Assembly: GCA_036503065.1 (NCBI GenBank)
Contig: DASXXM010000172.1
Span: 1-12,989, forward strand
DNA: 12,989 nt
From: DATEPR01 sp036503065
GTDB taxonomy: Bacteria; Actinomycetota; Actinomycetes; Mycobacteriales; Pseudonocardiaceae
Direction of reading: 5' to 3'
In this document: piece after piece, positions 1 through 6,600 of the stretch
How positions within the stretch are numbered: the stretch's first letter is position 1
Layout: each line of letters starts with the position of its first letter
The notes under the pieces: model-generated
Told to the model about the DNA's origin: nothing
What the model saw: only the letters and a program-made list of their open reading frames with translations
Database searches by the model: none
Translations under genes and position numbers: made by a program

Positions 1-72
1 GTATAAATGCACGCCCTATAGGTGACGTGTCTCATAGCGCGGTGACATTGGCGCGCTCCGCGCGCGAGCGCT

Positions 73-161
73 GGCCGCCTTTACGCAGTGTCTTCCCTGC
101 GCTCCACTCCGCGCCGCTGGCGCGTCGCTGCACTCCGCTCCGGGAAGACACTGCGGCGGCC
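73..161. repeat. Long inverted repeat / potential cruciform
   Basis: The arms CGCAGTGTCTTCCC (84-97) and GGGAAGACACTGCG (142-155) are perfect reverse complements. After a five-base bulge (79-83) the pairing resumes with GGCCGC (73-78) against GCGGCC (156-161). Inside the loop a second stem, CGCGCC (110-115) with GGCGCG (119-124), is present. The structure is long for a simple intrinsic terminator and has no T-run. It may be a dispersed intergenic element; that is inference. Confidence 0.7.
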
Positions 162-169
162 GGGCCGTG

Positions 170-193
170 GGGCCCGTCCGAGCGGACGGGCCC
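170..193. terminator. Strong G+C hairpin, possible terminator of the MFS gene
   Basis: GGGCCCGTCCG (170-180) is the exact reverse complement of CGGACGGGCCC (183-193), giving a 10-11 bp stem with a tiny loop. It lies about 60 bp past the stop codon of the minus-strand MFS gene. No T-run follows, which is common among actinobacterial terminators. Termination is inferred from position and shape only. Confidence 0.5.
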
Positions 194-239
194 GACGACC
201 CCGAACTACCTGCCGCTCCCACCACGAAGCCGCCACGAG

Positions 240-258
240 TTAGGTTAGGCTAACTTCA
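240..258. promoter_or_regulatory. Iron box (DtxR/IdeR/DmdR1-type operator)
   Basis: TTAGGTTAGGCTAACTTCA matches the established 19-bp consensus TTAGGTTAGGCTAACCTAA at 17 of 19 positions, with the first 15 exact. It overlaps the stop codon of the MFS exporter (256-258), so it cannot be a normal operator for that gene. It could control a leftward gene starting beyond the window edge, or an internal or antisense transcript. The match is seen directly; regulation by an iron-dependent repressor is inference from the known family motif. Confidence 0.7.
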
Positions 259-1473
259 GGTCGAACGCAACACGCGCTCACCCGAACGACGCAGCACCAA
301 CCCGCACACCACGGCGGCCAGCACCGAGATCACGCCGCCGGCCACGAACGGCGCCCGGCCGCCGAACTCCTCGGCCAGCCAGCCGGCCATCGGGCCGCCG
401 ACCGGGTTGCCACCCAGGAAAACCAGCATGTAGAGGCCCATCACCCGGCCACGCAGCTCGGCCGAGATGGACAGCTGCATCGTGCTGTTCGCGGCCGTGA
501 TGAACGTGATCACCGCGGCGCCCATCGGGATGAGGACCAGGCCGAACAGCAGGTAGGTCGGCATCGCCGCGAGCACCAGCTCCAGCAGGCCGAACACCAG
601 CGCGCCGCCGAGCACGACGCGCAGCCGGGGCAGGCCACGGGCCGAGCGCCGGGCCGCGAGCACCGAACCGCCCAGCGTGCCGGCGGCCATCAGCGTGCTC
701 AGCAGGCCGTAGCCGCTGGCGCTGCGGTGGAACACGTTGGCGGCCACGTTGGCGAGCGTGGCGAAGAACGTCATGCCGAACGTGCTCACACAGAACACCA
801 GCACCAGCAGCACGACCAGGTCGGTCCGACCGCGCACGTATCGCATCGCCTCGACGAGCTGGCCGCGCTGCCGCGGCAGTCGGGTGACGCGGTGCAGCAG
901 GGTCGGATCCATCGCGAACAACCCGGCGATAACGGCCACGAAGCTGATGGCGTTGCTCAGGAACACCCAGCCGGTGCCCACCCACGTGATCATCACGCCG
1001 GCCACGGCGGGCCCGACCACCCGCGCGAGGTTGAACGTCATCGAGTTGAGCGCGACCGCGTTGGTGACCTGTTTCGAGCCGACCATCTCGCCGACGAACG
1101 ACTGCCGAATGGGCGCGTCCATCGCGGTGAAACAGCCCAGCACCAAGCAGAACAGGTACACCTGCCACAGCGCGACGATCCCGGTGACGTCCAGCAGCCC
1201 CAGGACCAGCGCGCAGCCACCCATGCCGGCCTGCAGACCCAACAGCAGCCTGCGCTTGTCCATCCGGTCGGCCAGCATGCCGGCCCACATCGACAGCATC
1301 AGGGTCGGCAGGAACTGCAGCGCGGCGGCGATGCCGAGGGCCATCGGGCTGCGGCCGGACAGCTCTAGCACCAGCCAGTCCTGCGCGACGCGCTGCATCC
1401 AGGTGCCCACGTTGGAGATGACCTGGCCACCGGCGTACAGCCGATAGTTGCGCTCCCGCAGGGAACTGAACAT
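256..1473 (-). CDS. MFS exporter, MFS_3 (EntS-like) family
   Basis: This is an integral membrane secondary transporter of the major facilitator superfamily, probably a proton-driven exporter; the substrate is unknown. The N-terminus carries the signature of the MFS_3 group: FSSLRERNYRLYAGGQ, then GTWMQRVAQDWLVLEL in the first helix, then GMLADRMDKRRLL as the cytoplasmic loop 2-3 motif. About ten to twelve hydrophobic segments follow, to the C-terminal LRRSGERVLRST. From the ATG at 1473 the protein has 405 residues, close to the family size. The frame stays open upstream to a GTG at 1776, four bases after the MarR stop; that would add 101 Pro/Gly-rich residues that do not resemble the family, so I placed the start at 1473, although conserved residues just before it (ATDGR) may be coding. 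A MarR gene directly upstream suggests drug or metabolite efflux, and the iron box at its 3' end keeps a siderophore role open. Confidence 0.8.
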   Translation of the reverse strand: MFSSLRERNYRLYAGGQVISNVGTWMQRVAQDWLVLELSGRSPMALGIAAALQFLPTLMLSMWAGMLADRMDKRRLLLGLQAGMGGCALVLGLLDVTGIVALWQVYLFCLVLGCFTAMDAPIRQSFVGEMVGSKQVTNAVALNSMTFNLARVVGPAVAGVMITWVGTGWVFLSNAISFVAVIAGLFAMDPTLLHRVTRLPRQRGQLVEAMRYVRGRTDLVVLLVLVFCVSTFGMTFFATLANVAANVFHRSASGYGLLSTLMAAGTLGGSVLAARRSARGLPRLRVVLGGALVFGLLELVLAAMPTYLLFGLVLIPMGAAVITFITAANSTMQLSISAELRGRVMGLYMLVFLGGNPVGGPMAGWLAEEFGGRAPFVAGGVISVLAAVVCGLVLRRSGERVLRST

Positions 1474-1780
1474 CCGACCGTCGGTCGCCCGGCCCGCGCT
1501 GGTCGACTTCGCGGCCTGGTCACCGCGGCCCGGCCGGGCGACGGCGTCGTCATTGTCGAAGCCCGCCGGACAGCCCCCGCCCTCACCGGGGGCTACGGCC
1601 CTTTTCAAGCCTAGTCGATCTTCCAAATCGGTGGGGCCGGGTTCTGCTGGGCTGTGGACAACTGGCGGGCCGGTGGACAGGTCGGTTGCGATTCGGGGCG
1701 GGTTGTGGATGTGTTGGGGCGGGTTCTGGATGCGCTGATCTGTCGTGATCGCTGGTCCGTTCGGCCCGCTGTCCACCCCG
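1474..1780. other. Stretch between MarR and the MFS core: intergenic or N-terminal extension
   Basis: On the minus strand this reads as an open frame from GTG 1776 with a low-complexity translation. Read as DNA, it contains TTGTCCACA on the minus strand (1653-1661), three weaker related words (1672-1680, 1704-1712, 1725-1733), a -10-like TAGGCT on the minus strand (1613 to 1608) and a hairpin AGCCCCC/GGGGGCT (1572-1578 with 1588-1594). These suggest a separate promoter and leader for the MFS gene, but a coding extension cannot be excluded. Confidence 0.45.
1572..1594 (-). promoter_or_regulatory. Leader hairpin ahead of the MFS gene
   Basis: AGCCCCC (1572-1578) pairs with GGGGGCT (1588-1594) across a nine-base loop. 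On the minus strand it lies 14 nt downstream of a TAGGCT box (1613 to 1608), near the start of any transcript made from it. It could be an attenuator-like leader element. A clear -35 box is not visible, so the promoter is weakly supported. Confidence 0.3.
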
Positions 1781-2221
1781 TTACTGCCCCGCCATCCTGT
1801 CGATGATCTCCGCCGCTCGTGCGAGCAGCTCCCGTTCCTGGTCAGTCAACTCGGCCAGCCGCCGGTCCAGCCACGCCTCACGTGCGGTGATCTGGGCATC
1901 GTGGAAGATCCGGCCCTCCTCGGTGAGGGCCACGATGGCCTGGCGGCCGTCGGTCGGGTGCGGCCTGCGGGTCGCGTACCCGAGCTCCTCCAGCGCGGCG
2001 ATCACCCTGGTCATCGACGGGGGCTGGACGCCCTCCTTGGCGGCGAGCTCCCCCGGCGTCAGCGGGCCACACTTGAACAGCGTGGAGAGCGCCGCGAGCT
2101 GGGTGAGCGACACGACCGAGTTGGTGCGCTGTGCGCGGAGCCGCCGGTTGAGCCGCACCACCGACAGCCGCAGGCGGCTGGCGAGGGGGCGTTCCTCGGG
2201 CTCCGACACGCTACTTAGCAT
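1781..2221 (-). CDS. MarR-family transcriptional regulator (Rv0880-like)
   Basis: A 146-residue winged helix-turn-helix regulator that binds DNA as a dimer, usually releasing it on binding a phenolic or drug-like ligand. The recognition region is VSLTQLAALSTLFKCGPLTPGELAAKEGV..PPSMTRVIAALEELG (about residues 36-81), followed by the wing RRPHPTDGRQAIVAL (86-99); flanking helices form the dimer interface. From memory it closely resembles M. tuberculosis Rv0880. The start is uncertain: ATG 2221 has GAGG only one base upstream. A GTG at 2209 lies seven bases after the -10-like TATGCT (2222 to 2217), so it may be a leaderless start, and it fits the Rv0880 length better. It sits just upstream of the MFS exporter on the same strand and 24 bp after the lipoprotein gene, so it probably controls the exporter and itself. 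Confidence 0.88.
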   Translation of the reverse strand: MLSSVSEPEERPLASRLRLSVVRLNRRLRAQRTNSVVSLTQLAALSTLFKCGPLTPGELAAKEGVQPPSMTRVIAALEELGYATRRPHPTDGRQAIVALTEEGRIFHDAQITAREAWLDRRLAELTDQERELLARAAEIIDRMAGQ

Positions 2222-2222
2222 A
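2207..2222 (-). promoter_or_regulatory. Candidate -10 box and leaderless GTG of the MarR gene
   Basis: On the minus strand TATGCT (2222 to 2217) is followed after seven bases by GTG (2209 to 2207), in frame with the MarR protein. This spacing is typical of actinobacterial leaderless transcripts. No good -35 box is visible. The adjacent TTAGCATAC could be half of an autoregulatory MarR site, but a clear palindrome is lacking. Confidence 0.35.
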
Positions 2223-2245
2223 CCTCACGAACTATTTTCTCCGGT

Positions 2246-3013
2246 TCAGGCGCCTGGTCCGGTATAGATCGCCGACGCGGGCGGTGCCGTGACCGGGACC
2301 GGCTGGTTCCAGCCGGTGAAGTCGAGCGAGCCGGAACCCGATGCCGGCGCGGTCATCCGCGACAGGTAGTGCGGCCCTACCTTGCCGACGTAGACGACCG
2401 ACCCGTCCGCCGACTCGTAGGTGTACACCGGCAGGTTGTTCACCACATCGGTGCCGGTCAGCGTGGGTACCTCGCTTGTCTGGCCGAACATGCTCGACAC
2501 GAAGCTGTCGAAGCCCAGCAGCGGCTTGAGCCCGGCCACCATGCCCGACGCGAGCGACGAGTCCGACGACACCCACTTGTTGTTCAGCGCCGCACCCAAC
2601 TGGCCGACCGACGCGTTGGTGGACTGACTGATCAACTGCGGGGTGAACTGGACGTAGTACTTGCCGTTCACCGCGATCAGCGGGATCTGCGCGCCGCCCT
2701 CGCTGATCGTGCCGGACGCCGTGTTGTCCTTGTTGAGTTGCAGATCCAGGCTCAGCGTGCCGGTGCTGTTGGTCAGCGTGCCTTTGATGTGCACGGCGGT
2801 GGCACCGGAGAAGGCGGCCTTGACCGCGGTCTCCACCTGGCTTCCCGGCAGCGCGCCCGGAATGTTCACCGCCTGGGGCGCCGGACGCGACGAGCTGGAC
2901 GGACCGGTGGCCGGGGCGGAGGCGGGCGCCGGCGTGCTTTGGCCGGAACAGGCCGCGACCACGGCCAGCGCGGCACCGAGCACGGGAACCACGAACCACC
3001 GACGCGACGACAT
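2246..3013 (-). CDS. Secreted lipoprotein, possibly LppX/LprG-like (LolA-type fold)
   Basis: A 255-residue protein with an obvious lipoprotein signal peptide: MSSRRW, a hydrophobic core to residue 21, and the lipobox VAAC with lipidated Cys22. A Ser/Pro/Ala-rich linker (about 23-52) precedes the mature domain. That domain starts with VETAVKAAFSGATAVHIKGTLTNSTGTLSLDLQL and continues with VNGKYYVQFTPQ, NKWVSSDSSLASG and LPVYTYESADGSVVYVG. Alternating beta-rich segments with a VNGKYY motif recall the LppX/LprA/LprF/LprG group of lipid-binding lipoproteins of mycolata. That assignment is inference from pattern, not a firm family match. It would act on the outer face of the cytoplasmic membrane. 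It precedes the MarR and MFS genes on the same strand and is divergent from the DUF2530 gene. No strong ribosome-binding site was seen before the ATG at 3013. Confidence 0.8.
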   Translation of the reverse strand: MSSRRWFVVPVLGAALAVVAACSGQSTPAPASAPATGPSSSSRPAPQAVNIPGALPGSQVETAVKAAFSGATAVHIKGTLTNSTGTLSLDLQLNKDNTASGTISEGGAQIPLIAVNGKYYVQFTPQLISQSTNASVGQLGAALNNKWVSSDSSLASGMVAGLKPLLGFDSFVSSMFGQTSEVPTLTGTDVVNNLPVYTYESADGSVVYVGKVGPHYLSRMTAPASGSGSLDFTGWNQPVPVTAPPASAIYTGPGA

Positions 3014-3055
3014 GCGCCCATGGTGCCGGACGCGCCGGTGCCACCGACAACCGGC

Positions 3056-3070
3056 TAGCCTGCGGGCATG
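3056..3070 (+). promoter_or_regulatory. -10 box and leaderless start of the DUF2530 gene
   Basis: TAGCCT (3056-3061) lies six bases before the ATG at 3068, with no purine-rich ribosome-binding site between. This matches the usual actinobacterial leaderless arrangement. The -35 region is not clear. Confidence 0.45.
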
Positions 3071-3343
3071 GCCGGTGATCAGCCCAGAGAGCGGTTGCCC
3101 ACCCCGCCGCCGCTGCCGGCGCGCTGGGTGGACATGCGGCCGGTGGTCGCGATCGGCACCAGCCTGTGGTTCCTGGCCTACTGCGGCCTGCTCGTCGCCC
3201 GCTACGGCTACCAGGCGGTGACCGGGATCTGGCTGCCGACGTGCCTGGCCGGCTGGGTACTCGGCCTGATCGGCACCGGGATCATGTACTGGCAACGGGC
3301 CGCGTCCCGCCGAGGCTCCCGTAGTGCCCAACGGGTGTCCTGA
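3068..3343 (+). CDS. DUF2530 small membrane protein
   Basis: A 91-residue protein with a proline-rich start (RERLPTPPPLP), then a hydrophobic helix PVVAIGTSLWFLAYCGLLVARYG (about 25-47) and a second one IWLPTCLAGWVLGLIGTGIMYWQ (about 54-76), ending in a basic tail (RRGSRSAQR). The PPPLP lead, the GTxLW in the first helix and the C..GW.LGLIG pattern in the second are what I recognise as DUF2530, an actinobacterial family of unknown function. From memory the M. tuberculosis counterpart is Rv0882, in the same neighbourhood. It should sit in the cytoplasmic membrane with a short connecting loop. It is divergent from the lipoprotein gene and convergent with the GHKL ATPase gene. The ATG at 3068 is supported by its leaderless spacing. 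Confidence 0.82.
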   Translation: MAGDQPRERLPTPPPLPARWVDMRPVVAIGTSLWFLAYCGLLVARYGYQAVTGIWLPTCLAGWVLGLIGTGIMYWQRAASRRGSRSAQRVS

Positions 3344-3361
3344 ACCGTTGTCGCGAGCGCA

Positions 3362-3395
3362 CTGATCTCAGATCAGGCGCCGCGGTTGCTGCGGC
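3362..3395 (+). terminator. Tandem hairpins after DUF2530, possible terminator
   Basis: CTGATCT (3362-3368) and AGATCAG (3370-3376) form a near-perfect palindrome around a single C. A second stem, GCCGC (3379-3383) with GCGGC (3391-3395), follows at once. They begin 19 bp after the DUF2530 stop. There is no T-run, so the terminator role is tentative; the first palindrome could also bind protein. Confidence 0.35.
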
Positions 3396-3407
3396 AGCTG
3401 CAAGTAA

Positions 3408-3505
3408 GCTATAGCAAACTTGCTATAGCAAGTAGCAACAGCAAAGATGGGCAATGCAACTTGCTATAGCAAGTGCTGCTGCGCCGGCCGCAAGGTGGCT
3501 ATAGC
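3408..3505. repeat. Array of four GCTATAGC palindromes
   Basis: Two copies are the perfect 16-bp palindrome ACTTGCTATAGCAAGT (3418-3433 and 3459-3474). Two are shorter versions keeping the core GCTATAGC (3408-3415 and 3498-3505); the fourth keeps the right arm AGT. Core starts are 14, 41 and 35 bp apart. The form is that of repeated operator sites for a dimeric DNA-binding protein. I do not recognise the regulator, and no promoter-proximal gene is beside them. Confidence 0.75.
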
Positions 3506-3528
3506 AAGTCCCGCTTCAGGGCATCGCT

Positions 3529-3588
3529 CACATAGGAGAGCGGTTGATCTCTTTAAGACACATAGGAAAGCAGTTGATCTCTTTAAGA
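3529..3588. repeat. 30-bp tandem duplication
   Basis: Two abutting 30-bp units (3529-3558 and 3559-3588) start with CACATAGG and end with GATCTCTTTAAGA; they differ at only two positions (GAGAGCGG versus GAAAGCAG). The end of the second unit is followed by ACCGCTCTC (3591-3599), an inverted copy of GAGAGCGGT (3536-3544). The period is a multiple of three and both strands stay open through it, so it could also be a remnant of a repeat-coding sequence. Confidence 0.75.
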
Positions 3589-3593
3589 TCACC

Positions 3594-3609
3594 GCTCTCA
3601 AAAGAGAGC
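3594..3609 (-). terminator. Hairpin immediately after the ATPase stop
   Basis: GCTCTC (3594-3599) and GAGAGC (3604-3609) form a perfect 6-bp stem with an AAAA loop (TTTT on the transcribed minus strand). It begins seven bases past the stop codon at 3617-3619. It is a reasonable terminator for the ATPase transcript, though no T-run follows the stem. Confidence 0.4.
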
Positions 3610-3616
3610 AATGCTC

Positions 3617-6600
3617 TTAGGACAGTGCTGTGCCCGGGGTCGGGTCGTCGAGTACGGCGGCCAGTTGCCAGCGGTCCGGCCAGCGGTCGGTTGCCCAGGC
3701 CAGGGCGCGGGCCAGGCCATCGGGACTGTCCTCGGCGTGCACGACCGTGCCGTCCGCCCACCATGGCACGCGGGTGTCGGCCACCGTCAGCTCGTCGTGC
3801 ATCACTACCGAGCCGCTCGGCACCGGTGTGTCGAGCAGGGAGCAGGCCAGGCGGACCGCGCCCAGTTCGGCCCAGGCCACCGGCTCGCCGGTCGAGCTCG
3901 GCCGGTCCGTGATCAACTCGCTGGCCAGCGGCACGTTCAGCAGATCGGCCAGTGCGCTGTCCAGGTCACCCGGCCGGGCGGCCACGGCGCGTGCCGCGCC
4001 CAGCACCGGCAGCAGCCACGGCCGGTCCAGCACGGCCACGTCCCCGGCTGGCACGGCATCGCCGGACAGGGTCCTGATCCGGTCGGGCGGGTCGACCTGG
4101 GCCGGATCGAAGACCTCGGTCAGTGCGGCCTCGGCGAGCAGGGCGTGGGTGCGCATGGCCAGGCCGATCGGCACCGACCGGGCCGGATCGGCCAGGCGGT
4201 TCAGCAGGTCGACGGCCTGTTCCAGGTCGGTGACGGCCAGCCGGTGCCGCACGCCCAGGTCGGCCAGCAGCCCGGTCGGCAGGTCCAGGTCCGGCACCTC
4301 GTCGTACAGGCCGGCCAGGTCGTCGGCCGATGGCAGGCGCCATTCGCGCGGTGGGCGGCCGGCCAGCAGCGCGTACCGGGCCAGCCACCAGGCCGGGTAG
4401 CCACGGGGGGCGGCCAGGGCGCGGCGGGTGTCCGGATGATCCGCGAGCAGGCGCAGCGCGGCCGGCCACTCGTCCGGATCGACCAGGTCCAGGTCCCGGA
4501 TGCCGACCAACGTGCCGGGTGCGTCCCCGTCCACCGTGGCCCACCACCGGTCCTCGTCGGCGAGTTCGTGGTCGGGGCCGGTCGGGTTCTCGTCGACCAC
4601 GACGGCGAACGAGTCCAGCACGCCGACCGCGCGCAGCACGCCGGCGGGCCAGTCCTCGGCCGGTTCGTCGGCCAGCACCGACAGGGGGCCGTCCGGGCCG
4701 ACCGCGTCCGGGGCCAGTACGTCCAGCAGCGCGGCACCGGGCAGTACCAGTTCGTCGGCACGGCGTGGTTCGCCGTCGGCGTCCGGCAGGGCGATGGCGC
4801 CCAGCCAGGGCAGTTCCCCCGGCTCGATACCGGCCGCGGCGACGAGGCGCAGCACGACGCCTGCCAGTTCGTCGGTCGGCAGGCCGGCCGTTGCGTCGGC
4901 AACCGCGCGATCCACGGCGTCCCGGATCGCCGGGGCGGCCAACAGGTCCGACGGGCCGGCCACCCGGGCACCGAGCCGTTCCAGCAGCGGGTGCGCCGCG
5001 GCCGGGTGGGCGATGCGCAGGCCCGCGATGTCCGCGCCGGCCACCAGTTCGCCCAGTTCGGCCGATGGCAGCAGCACGTCGCGCGGGCCGAACGCGGTGC
5101 GGCCGTCGATCAGCGGGACCGGCAGGCCGCCGAGTTCCTCGGTCAGCGCGGTGCCACGGTCGGGCAGCCGGCTCAACGCCGTGTAGAGCGTGGCCCACCA
5201 GCCCGGCGAACGGTCCACTCCGGACACCGCGACGACCAGGTCGGCCGGGAACAGCCTGCGCACGCCCAGCGCGGCCAGCGCCCGGACGTGCTCGTGTCCG
5301 GCCAGCCACCACGCGACAAGGCCGGGCACCACGTCGGCCAGCAACCCGGCCAGTTCCTCGTCCGGCACGTCGAGGCAGACCGCGTTGCCGGGTGCCAGGT
5401 CGGCGTCGTCGGCGTGCTCCGCGGGCAGCCAGGCCGCGGCGGCCAGCACGGCAGCCACCGCGTCGCGGATCTGTTCGTCCACTTCGGACAGTGGGAAACC
5501 GGGCAGCGGCACCAGCGCGGTGCGGTGCGGGCCGGGCAGCAGGCGGACCAACGTCAGGTACTCGGCGGCGGCCGCGGCCAGTACGGCGTCCGCGGCCGGT
5601 CCGGGCAGCAGCCGTCGCCGGTTCGGCTCGACCGGCAGCGTGGCGAACAGGCGGGCCGGCAGGGACAGCCGCTCGTCGGTCGGCGTCGGCGCGTGCAGCA
5701 CGTCCTCGGCCAGTGGTTTCGGCGTGTCGTCCGCGGCCAGCGGCACCGCCCAGCACACCGACCACTCCGGCCGGTCCCGTGCCTCGACGCCGAGCTGGCC
5801 CGTCTGGTCCAGGGTCAGCCTGCCGGTGGCGCGGCGGGTCAGCCAGCGCGCGGTGCCGTCCGGTCCGGCCACGGTGACCACGCCGTCGCCCGTCTCGGTG
5901 CGGGTCCAGCGGCGCTCGCCGACCAGGACGGTGTGCAGGCCGGGCAGCGCCAGCAGCAGGTCGGGCGTGTCGGCGGCGGCGCGGTCGAGCAGGTCGGTCG
6001 GGTCGATGCCGGGCCGCAGGGGCAGGCGGACGTCGGTGCGGAAGCCGTCCGGCACCAGCTCCTCGGCCGGGTCGACCGGCCAGGCCAGCCGCAGTACCGG
6101 CACCTCGGCCGACCGCAACGCCACCACCTCGGCCAGCCGCTCGTGCCCGGCAACGGCCGACCGGGTGCGGGCCGCGTCGAACGCGACGCCACCGGTGGCC
6201 GAAACCACGCGGGGCGCCTCGGTCACGGCGAGCACGGCGGCGAAACCGACGCCGAACCGACCGACCTGGTGGCCGGCCCGCTTCGCCGACGCGCGCAGCG
6301 ACGCCAGCGCGGCGACCCCGGCGGAATCCAGCGGGGCGCCGGTGTTCGCGGCACGCAGTTCGGGCCCGGCAGGCGTGTCGACCACCCGCAGCCACAGTTC
6401 GCCCGGCACGCCGGCCAGCGCGGCAGCGTCGGCCGCGTTCTGCGCCAGTTCGACCAGCAGCCGGTCGCGGTAGCCACCGACCCGCAGGTCGTCCTCTGCG
6501 TTGGCGTCCTCGCGGAAGCGGGTCGGCGAGCCGCGCCACGCGGTCAGCACCGAGTCCCGCAGGGTGGCCGTGTCGAACGGATCGGCCGTGTCGGTAGGGA

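Larger units (their letters stand above)
1..255. other. Intergenic region without a gene, rich in inverted repeats
   Basis: I see no convincing protein here; the short open frames on both strands are Arg/Pro/Ser-rich translations of repeat DNA. The stretch holds a direct repeat GGTGAC (21-26 and 41-46), a long imperfect inverted repeat (73-161), a compact G+C-rich hairpin (170-193) and an iron-box-like site at its right end. It follows the minus-strand MFS gene, so at least one hairpin may end that transcript. Whatever lies left of position 1 is unknown. Confidence 0.6.
3344..3616. other. Convergent intergenic region filled with palindromes and tandem repeats
   Basis: No credible gene is visible. 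The stretch is clearly more A+T-rich than its neighbours. It contains two hairpins just after the DUF2530 stop, four copies of the GCTATAGC palindrome (3408-3505), a 30-bp tandem duplication (3529-3588) and a hairpin next to the ATPase stop (3594-3609). It lies between two converging 3' ends, where ordinary promoter operators are not expected. Confidence 0.75.

Noticed and set aside
240..258. Iron box as the operator of the MFS exporter
   Set aside because: The site lies at the 3' end of the exporter, more than 1.2 kb from its start, so direct promoter control of that gene is unlikely.
1365..1586. Frameshift near the N-terminus of the MFS_3 protein, suggested by an ATG in another frame at about 1553
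   Set aside because: The MFS frame is continuous and well matched from FSSLRERNYR onward. The other frame is Arg/Pro/Ser-rich without family resemblance.
1653..1733. Replication origin
   Set aside because: Only one exact DnaA-type word and a few weak ones are present, with no dnaA, dnaN or A+T-rich unwinding region nearby.
3529..3588. CRISPR array
   Set aside because: The two 30-bp units abut directly with no spacers, and no cas-like gene is present.
3544..3912. Small plus-strand gene starting within the tandem repeat
   Set aside because: It runs antisense into the ATPase gene, becomes Arg/Pro-rich, and lacks a ribosome-binding site.
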